From Clostridia bacterium (lineage in GTDB: Bacteria > Bacillota > Clostridia > Oscillospirales > Acutalibacteraceae): DNA of 19,211 nucleotides. Where the stretch lies: positions 1 through 19,211 of the forward strand of contig JAGBSU010000140.1 of assembly GCA_017631705.1 (NCBI GenBank), written 5' to 3'. This document shows, in pieces, positions 14,134 through 19,211 of the stretch. The position numbers were made by a program, and so were the translations under genes. The notes beneath the pieces were generated by a model, which was not told where the DNA came from, ran no database searches, and worked only from the letters and a program-made list of their open reading frames with translations. The number at the start of each line of letters is the position of its first letter. The first letter of the stretch is position 1.

Positions 14134-15546
14134 ATGTCTGAAAAAACAAAAGCCGAGCTGTTGCGTGAACAACTGTCGTATGCTCCGAAAAATGCGTATC
14201 GCATCCTATCGGCAGAAGAAACTACCGCCGCCGATGCGTATTGCGAGGATTACAAAACCTTTTTAGATGCCGCCAAAACTGAGCGTGAAGCGGTGAGCGA
14301 GGGCATCAAGATGGCACAGGCAAACGGTTTTGTTCCGTTTGACCGCACCAAACCGCTCAAAGCGGGGGATAAGGTATACTATGATAATCGCGGCAAAGCG
14401 TTATTGTTGGCGGTTATCGGTACGCGTCCTGCTTCAGAAGGTGTTTCGATTGCTGCCGCCCACGTGGATTCTCCTCGCTTGGACATGAAGCCCAATCCCT
14501 TGTACGAGGACCACGGTCTTGCGTATTTGGATACGCATTATTACGGTGGCATTAAAAAATATCAATGGACGGCTATCCCGTTGGCATTACACGGTGTGGT
14601 AGTCAAAAAAGACGGTACCACCGTCACGGTATCCATCGGTGAAAAGGACGACGAACCGGTGTTCTGCGTGACCGATTTATTACCGCATTTGGGTGCTACG
14701 CAAATGAAAAAGACTGCCGCCGAAGTCATTGACGGCGAAAACTTGAATATCTTAATCGGCTCGCGCCCCTTTGCCGATGACGAGGGCAGTGAAGCGGTGA
14801 AACTAAACATTCTCCACCTACTGTGGGAAAAATACGGTATGGTGGAAGCCGATTTCCTCTCGGCTGAACTGGAAGCCGTTCCCGCTTACTCGGCACGCGA
14901 TGTCGGTTTAGACCGCAGCATGCTCGGTGCCTACGGCCACGACGACCGCGTATGTGCTTATCCGGCACTTACCGCTACCTTTGCGTTGGAAAATCCCGCG
15001 TATACTGCCGTGACTATCTTAGCTGACAAAGAAGAAATCGGCTCCGACGGTAACACCGGTATGAATTCTTCCTTTTTGCGGTATTTTATCGAAGATATCG
15101 CCGAACTGACCGGAACGAAAGGCCGTCATGTGTTCCGTAGTTCTTTGTGCTTGTCGGCAGATGTTAATGTGGCATACGACCCGTTATATCCCGAAGTGGT
15201 AGAAGCTCGTAACTGTGCCGCACTTAATCAAGGTGTGGTACTTACCAAATACACCGGTGCACGCGGTAAAAGCGATACCAGCGATGCCTCCGCCGAACTG
15301 ATGGGCTTTTTCCGTCGCACGATGGATGCCGCCGATGTGGTATGGCAAATCGGTGAGTTGGGCAAAGTGGATATCGGCGGTGGCGGTACGGTTGCCAAAT
15401 ATATCGCCGATTTAGATGTCAACACCGTTGATTTGGGTGTGCCGGTACTTTCCATGCACGCACCGTTTGAAATCGTTTCCAAGCTCGACGTGTACATGAC
15501 ACACAAAGCCTTTTTCGCCCTGCTTTCACGTGACAAAGCATTGTAA
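14134..15546 (+). CDS. M18 family aminopeptidase
   Basis: A 470-residue cytosolic zinc aminopeptidase that removes N-terminal residues, mainly acidic or hydrophobic ones in the family, from peptides. The two-metal site is visible: AAAHVDSPRLD with H110 and D112, ILADKEEIGSDGNTG with the catalytic E300/E301 pair, GHDDR near 269-272, and the C-terminal VLSMHAPFE histidine near residue 444. Length agrees with bacterial PepC/ApeB-type enzymes. TTTAGGAGGAAC precedes the ATG, 11 bases after the transglycosylase stop. It is the last gene of the prfA operon and is followed by a strong terminator. Confidence 0.95.
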   Translation: MSEKTKAELLREQLSYAPKNAYRILSAEETTAADAYCEDYKTFLDAAKTEREAVSEGIKMAQANGFVPFDRTKPLKAGDKVYYDNRGKALLLAVIGTRPASEGVSIAAAHVDSPRLDMKPNPLYEDHGLAYLDTHYYGGIKKYQWTAIPLALHGVVVKKDGTTVTVSIGEKDDEPVFCVTDLLPHLGATQMKKTAAEVIDGENLNILIGSRPFADDEGSEAVKLNILHLLWEKYGMVEADFLSAELEAVPAYSARDVGLDRSMLGAYGHDDRVCAYPALTATFALENPAYTAVTILADKEEIGSDGNTGMNSSFLRYFIEDIAELTGTKGRHVFRSSLCLSADVNVAYDPLYPEVVEARNCAALNQGVVLTKYTGARGKSDTSDASAELMGFFRRTMDAADVVWQIGELGKVDIGGGGTVAKYIADLDVNTVDLGVPVLSMHAPFEIVSKLDVYMTHKAFFALLSRDKAL

Positions 15547-15561
15547 TTTTCACCTTTTTAG

Positions 15562-15596
15562 AACACTCTCATAGGATAGCCTATGAGAGTGTTTTT
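15562..15596 (+). terminator. Strong intrinsic terminator of the prfA-aminopeptidase operon
   Basis: AACACTCTCATAGG (15562-15575) pairs perfectly with CCTATGAGAGTGTT (15580-15593) around an ATAG loop. Five Ts follow at 15592-15596, with more T runs after that. Confidence 0.95.
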
Positions 15597-15628
15597 GTTT
15601 GTTTTTTTACAAAGAAGGGGGATTGCCC

Positions 15629-16285
15629 GTGAAACCACGCAAACGCCGCCGCAAGCGGCACGTACTCGTTTTGATGTTGGCACTTATGTTGGTGGTTGTC
15701 GGTGTGGTGGCGGTGGATAGTCAACTGCGCCCACTGGTACAAAGTTACGGTCAAATGTCGGCACGGCAACGCGCGATGATGGCGGTACACGCCGGCATGG
15801 AAAAAGCGCTGTCGTCACAAATGCCACAGTACAGCGACTTGGTAAAAGTAGAACGCGCTACCGATGGCAGAGTGCTTTCTGCTGAAGCCAACGTTAGCGC
15901 GATTAACCGTTTAAAAGCGGCAGCTACCACTGCTGTCACTGAGGAATTGCAAAAACGAGAATCCGAAAAAATTCGTATTCCGCTGGGCAACTTAATCGGC
16001 GGCAGTTTTTTTACCGGGCGCGGTCCGTTTTTGCCGATTACCATTCACACAGGCGGTGCGGTTATTTCGGAATTGTCCGATGACTTTCGCGATGCCGGTA
16101 TCAACCAAACCAACCACCGGTTGTCGTTGGACGTGACCGTGATGATGACAGCGGCGCTCCCACTTGAGCGGGTATCAATAGACGTAAAAACCGATTTTTT
16201 AATATGTGAAACGGTGTTGGTGGGTGACGTTCCGCAAACTATGTTGCAGTTAGATTTCGGCGAAAAAATGCGTGATTCCGATTGA
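15629..16285 (+). CDS. yunB: Sporulation protein YunB
   Basis: In Bacillus YunB is needed for proper sporulation and is made in the mother cell; the exact function is not known. The protein has 218 residues. A very basic N-terminus (KPRKRRRKRH) leads into a signal anchor (about residues 12-30). The conserved core is IPLGNLIGGSFFTGRGPFLP, then INQTNHRLSLDV and LICETVLVGDVPQT. GTG 15629 is chosen because AGAAGGGGGA lies about 7 bases upstream. The gene stands alone between a terminator and the ligA promoter. I did not find a clear sigma-E-type promoter. Its presence indicates a spore former or a recent descendant of one. Confidence 0.9.
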   Translation: MKPRKRRRKRHVLVLMLALMLVVVGVVAVDSQLRPLVQSYGQMSARQRAMMAVHAGMEKALSSQMPQYSDLVKVERATDGRVLSAEANVSAINRLKAAATTAVTEELQKRESEKIRIPLGNLIGGSFFTGRGPFLPITIHTGGAVISELSDDFRDAGINQTNHRLSLDVTVMMTAALPLERVSIDVKTDFLICETVLVGDVPQTMLQLDFGEKMRDSD

Positions 16286-16309
16286 AAACGAAAAAAAATC
16301 TGATATAAT
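16282..16309 (+). promoter_or_regulatory. Near-consensus promoter of ligA
   Basis: TTGAAA (16282-16287), a 16-base spacer and TGATATAAT (16301-16309), a perfect TATAAT with an extended TG. The -35 box overlaps the yunB stop codon, so ligA can be expressed independently of sporulation. Confidence 0.88.
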
Positions 16310-16342
16310 ATATCTTATAAGAAGGGCAGAAGGGGTGACATT

Positions 16343-18319
16343 ATGGATTTTGAAAGTGCTCGTCTGCGCATAGGGGAATTGCGTGAGATAATTGACTATC
16401 ACAGCCGTTTATATTACGACAACGATGCGCCCGAACTGGAAGACGATGAATTTGATGCGCTCACGCGAGAACTACGTGAGTTAGAGGAAGAATACCCTCA
16501 ACTAATCACAGCGGATTCCTATACCCAACGGGTACATGGCGAGATTTCCAATCAATTCACCCCTGTTGCGCACGAAGTACCGCTGGGTAGCCTGCAAGAC
16601 GTGTTTTCGTTAGACGAAGTGAAAAGTTTCGATACCCGCGTGCGCTCGGAAATTGCTCACCCGCGTTACGTGGTGGAACCGAAAATTGACGGTCTTTCCA
16701 TCGCTCTCGAATACCAAAACGGTGTGTTTGTACGCGGTGCTACTCGTGGTGACGGTCAAACCGGCGAAGATGTTTCGGCAAACCTGCGCACCATTTCGGC
16801 CATCCCTGCCAGATTGCGTGAACCGGTCGAGCGTTTGATTGTCCGTGGCGAGGTGTATATGCCGCGCGAGCAATTTGCACGGCTTACCGAACAACAAGAG
16901 CAAAACGGCGAAAAACCGTTCAAAAACCCCCGCAACGCCGCAGCGGGTTCCTTGCGACAAAAAGACCCCACAGTTACCAAAAACCGTGGGTTATCCTTGT
17001 TTATTTTCAATTTACAACTCATCGAAGGCGAAATGGTGTTATCGCACGCAAAGTCTCTTGAACGCATGCAACAACTCGGTTTTCCGGTGATTCCCGATTA
17101 CTTGTGTACCGATTCGTTAGAAGAGGTGCTGCAAAAAATCGAAAAAATCGGTGGTAGCCGTGGCAAATTACCGTTCGATATTGACGGTGCCGTGGTTAAA
17201 GTAGACGACTTTGCCGACCGTAACCGTTTGGGCAGTACCAGTAAATATCCCCGTTGGGCGGTGGCGTACAAATACCCGCCGGAGGAAAAACAAACCGTTT
17301 TACAAGATGTGGAAATCACCGTCGGCAGAACCGGTGTGTTAACACCGACCGGCATTTTCTCGCCGGTCACCTTGGCGGGCACCACCGTCAGCCGTGCTAC
17401 CTTACACAATGCCGATTTCATTGCCGAAAAAGGCCTTGCTATCGGCGATGCCGTCATATTGCGCAAAGCGGGCGACATCATTCCCGAAGTCGTGCGTGTG
17501 GTTGGGCATAACGGAGGGGAAGTATATACCTTGCCGCAAACTTGCCCTTCTTGCGGTGAAAAAGCGGTGCGTGAGGAAACGGAAGCCGCACTGCGTTGCC
17601 TAAACCCCGATTGCCCGGCACAACGACTGCAACGGTTTATCCATTTCGCCTCGCGCGATGCGATGGATATTGTGGGCGTGGGCCCCGCTATCATGGAACA
17701 ATTGATAAACGAAGGTTTGCTCTCTCGTTTAGACGACTTATACACACTTAAAAAAGAAGATATTCGCGATTTAGAAGGCAAAGGCGATAAATCGGCAGAA
17801 AACATCATCACGGCAATTGCTGCGTCCAAAGATGCGGATTTGTCACGCTTGCTGTTTGCATTTGGTATTCGCCACATCGGCCAAAAAGCGGCAAAATTAT
17901 TGGCGCAACGCTTTGGCACGATAGAATCAATACTCGAAGCTTCTATCGACGATGTTTTAGCTATTGACGGTTTCGGTACCGTCATGGCCGAACAAGTGGT
18001 GGCGTTCTTTGCCAGAGAATCCACCAAACAATTGGTATCGCGGTTGCAAGCACATGGTGTTAACACGCAGTGCCGCACCGTGCAAACCGACCGCCGTTTT
18101 GAGGGCATGACGTTTGTTCTCACCGGCACGTTACCGACGCTTACACGGGACGAGGCTTCAGCACTCATTGAACAATACGGCGGCAAAACTTCCGGTAGCG
18201 TTTCCAAAAAAACGTCGCTCGTGTTGGCGGGTGAAGATGCCGGTAGCAAACTAACCAAAGCCCAAGCTTTGGGTATCAAAATCATTGACCAAGCGGAATT
18301 TGAAACGTTACTTCAATAA
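16343..18319 (+). CDS. ligA: NAD-dependent DNA ligase LigA
   Basis: Seals nicks at Okazaki junctions and in repair, using NAD. It has 658 residues, a normal length. Domain Ia contains the YY..D motif (LYYDNDAPELEDDEFD). The adenylation lysine is K114 in EPKIDGLSI. GEVYMP, FKNPRNAAAGSLRQ and VAYKYPPEE are the other nucleotidyltransferase motifs. An OB fold follows, then a four-cysteine zinc finger (CPSC...CLNPDCPAQR near 400-425), helix-hairpin-helix repeats (FGIRHIGQKAAKLL, IDGFGTVMAEQV), and a C-terminal BRCT domain beginning FEGMTFVLTGTLP. AAGGGGTG precedes the ATG. In many Firmicutes ligA is linked to pcrA; here it is not. Confidence 0.98.
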   Translation: MDFESARLRIGELREIIDYHSRLYYDNDAPELEDDEFDALTRELRELEEEYPQLITADSYTQRVHGEISNQFTPVAHEVPLGSLQDVFSLDEVKSFDTRVRSEIAHPRYVVEPKIDGLSIALEYQNGVFVRGATRGDGQTGEDVSANLRTISAIPARLREPVERLIVRGEVYMPREQFARLTEQQEQNGEKPFKNPRNAAAGSLRQKDPTVTKNRGLSLFIFNLQLIEGEMVLSHAKSLERMQQLGFPVIPDYLCTDSLEEVLQKIEKIGGSRGKLPFDIDGAVVKVDDFADRNRLGSTSKYPRWAVAYKYPPEEKQTVLQDVEITVGRTGVLTPTGIFSPVTLAGTTVSRATLHNADFIAEKGLAIGDAVILRKAGDIIPEVVRVVGHNGGEVYTLPQTCPSCGEKAVREETEAALRCLNPDCPAQRLQRFIHFASRDAMDIVGVGPAIMEQLINEGLLSRLDDLYTLKKEDIRDLEGKGDKSAENIITAIAASKDADLSRLLFAFGIRHIGQKAAKLLAQRFGTIESILEASIDDVLAIDGFGTVMAEQVVAFFARESTKQLVSRLQAHGVNTQCRTVQTDRRFEGMTFVLTGTLPTLTRDEASALIEQYGGKTSGSVSKKTSLVLAGEDAGSKLTKAQALGIKIIDQAEFETLLQ

Positions 18320-18347
18320 CTCTCTTAGTAGTAGAGAGGGAATTTTT
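18320..18347 (+). terminator. Probable weak terminator after ligA
   Basis: CTCTCT (18320-18325) pairs with AGAGAG (18333-18338) around a 7-nt loop. A GGAA spacer and five Ts (18343-18347) follow. The stem is short and the Ts are not directly adjacent, so termination may be partial. Confidence 0.5.
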
Positions 18348-18397
18348 GGTCGTAGAGTAAGTGGACATGACAATGGAGTGCATTTTTGCGGAGCCTG

Positions 18398-18406
18398 TGG
18401 TATGCT
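18398..18406 (+). promoter_or_regulatory. Probable extended -10 promoter of the DegV gene
   Basis: TGGTATGCT (18398-18406) matches the extended -10 form used by the SRP RNA and DUF951 promoters in this window. The -35 region is poor. The start codon is 31 bases downstream, with CGGAGG (18425-18430) between them. Confidence 0.55.
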
Positions 18407-18437
18407 ATGTGAGTAAAACAACTACGGAGGTATTATC

Positions 18438-19211
18438 ATGAGCTATGTATTGAGCTGTTGTTCCACCGCGGATTTAAAGAAAGAACATTTTGAAAGCCGC
18501 GATATTCGCTACATCTGTTTTCACTATTCGCTGGGCGGTGTCGACTACCCCGACGATCTGGGTCAAACCATTTCATTCCATGATTTTTATAAAGCCATGC
18601 GTGACGGTGCCGACACGCAAACCTCGCAAATCAATATCACGGAATATTTAGCCTATTTCACCTCGCTGTTAGAAGCAGGCAACGACGTGTTGCACGTTAC
18701 CTTGTCGTCCGGTTTGTCGGGTTCTATCAACTCGGCACGTAATGCGGTAGCTATTGCGGCAGAACGTTTCCCCGAACGCAAGATTTACATTATCGACTCG
18801 CTGGGTGCTTCGTCCGGCTACGGTTTGATTATGGAAACCCTGGCCGATATGCGTGATGCCGGTGCTTCCATCGACGAACTGCGCGATTGGTTGGAAGAAA
18901 ATAAACTCAACATGCACCATTGGTTCTTCTCCACCGACTTATCGTTTTACGTCAAAGGCGGTCGTATTTCTAAAGCAGCCGGTTTCTTCGGCGGTCTTTT
19001 GAGCGTTTGCCCGTTGCTCAATATGAACCATTTGGGTCAACTCGTACCGCGTGCCAAGATTCGTGGCAAACAAAATGTTATCACGGAAATTGTTGAACGC
19101 ATGGCCCAGTGTGCCGATGGCGGCGAACAATATAACGGCAAATGCTATCTCTGCCATTCCGATTGCATCGAAGATGCCGAAAAGGTGGCGGAATTGGTCG
19201 AAAAACGCTTC
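18438..19211 (+). CDS. DegV family lipid-binding protein (3' end cut by the window)
   Basis: The reading frame is open from ATG 18438 to the window end (258 residues so far; family members are about 280-300). DegV/FakB-type proteins bind a fatty acid in a two-domain fold; FakB presents it to the FakA kinase. The family blocks are TSQINITEY (about 56-64), LSSGLSGSINSA with the head-group contact region, the DSLGASSGYGL turn and the FYVKGGRISKAAGFFG segment. The latter is followed by LLSVCPLLNMNHLG and KIRGKQ. The N-terminus reads SCCSTADL where DSTCDL-type sequence is usual, a modest divergence at the fatty-acid carboxylate site. A CGGAGG ribosome binding site stands 7 bases before the ATG. 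No FakA (DhaK-like) gene is visible. Confidence 0.92.
   Translation, partial: MSYVLSCCSTADLKKEHFESRDIRYICFHYSLGGVDYPDDLGQTISFHDFYKAMRDGADTQTSQINITEYLAYFTSLLEAGNDVLHVTLSSGLSGSINSARNAVAIAAERFPERKIYIIDSLGASSGYGLIMETLADMRDAGASIDELRDWLEENKLNMHHWFFSTDLSFYVKGGRISKAAGFFGGLLSVCPLLNMNHLGQLVPRAKIRGKQNVITEIVERMAQCADGGEQYNGKCYLCHSDCIEDAEKVAELVEKRF

Noticed and set aside
15568..15578. CATAGGAT as a sigma-E -10 box for yunB
   Set aside because: It lies inside the terminator hairpin and lacks a matching -35 box at the right distance.
17098..18285. 395-residue open frame antisense to ligA
   Set aside because: It is low-complexity, Ser/Thr-rich and motif-free, as expected for the shadow of a gene with strong codon bias; ligA is certain on the other strand. 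The same holds for the antisense frames at 5953-6483 and 2215-2751.
1..19211. Mobile elements, prophage genes or CRISPR arrays
   Set aside because: No transposase, integrase or phage gene, no regularly spaced repeats, and codon use looks even across all genes.

Overview
The window looks like one continuous piece of chromosome from a spore-forming Clostridia-type Firmicute, probably an Oscillospirales/Eubacteriales gut-type lineage. The evidence is the SRP RNA-dnaX-ybaB-recR order, a YunB sporulation protein, a DUF951 gene next to prfA, strong AGGAGG-type ribosome binding sites, sigma-A promoters with extended -10 boxes, and about 50% GC. The genus assignment is inference. Almost everything is housekeeping. 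I see no phage, transposon, CRISPR array, rRNA or complete tRNA.

Region 1 (1-1357): a leftward FIST-domain sensory protein gene with its own promoter. Divergent from it is the 4.5S/SRP RNA gene (about 1167-1322), which has its own promoter and closes with a short U tract just ahead of dnaX.

Region 2 (1358-7723): a long rightward operon. It holds dnaX, the YbaB nucleoid protein, a VanZ-like membrane protein, recR, smpB, a GtrB/DPM1-type glycosyltransferase, coaX (type III pantothenate kinase), a 104-nt leader with two predicted hairpins, an ECF transporter S component (perhaps for pantothenate) and a GtrA-family membrane protein. Genes overlap or lie a few bases apart up to coaX. DNA replication/repair, trans-translation, polyprenyl-linked sugar transfer and CoA synthesis are thus transcribed together.

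Region 3 (7724-10529): an FAD oxidoreductase with a C-terminal minimal Rieske [2Fe-2S] motif, preceded by a hairpin that buries its ribosome binding site. It converges on a leftward FAD-dependent dehydrogenase (COG2509 type) with a conserved cysteine cluster. A strong bidirectional terminator separates the two.

Region 4 (10530-15596): a divergent promoter pair, then the operon DUF951-prfA-ywlC (threonylcarbamoyl-AMP synthase)-coaE-lytic transglycosylase-M18 aminopeptidase, ending in a strong intrinsic terminator. prmC, often found beside prfA, is absent here. coaX and coaE, the first and last steps of CoA synthesis, are both in the window.

Region 5 (15597-19211): yunB, then ligA from its own near-consensus promoter, then a DegV-family lipid-binding protein gene from its own promoter, cut by the right end of the window.

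The points most worth a second look are the structured leader before the ECF S component, the hairpin/internal-promoter arrangement before the Rieske oxidoreductase, and the truncated Rieske domain. I do not see convincing evidence of a wholly new multi-gene system.
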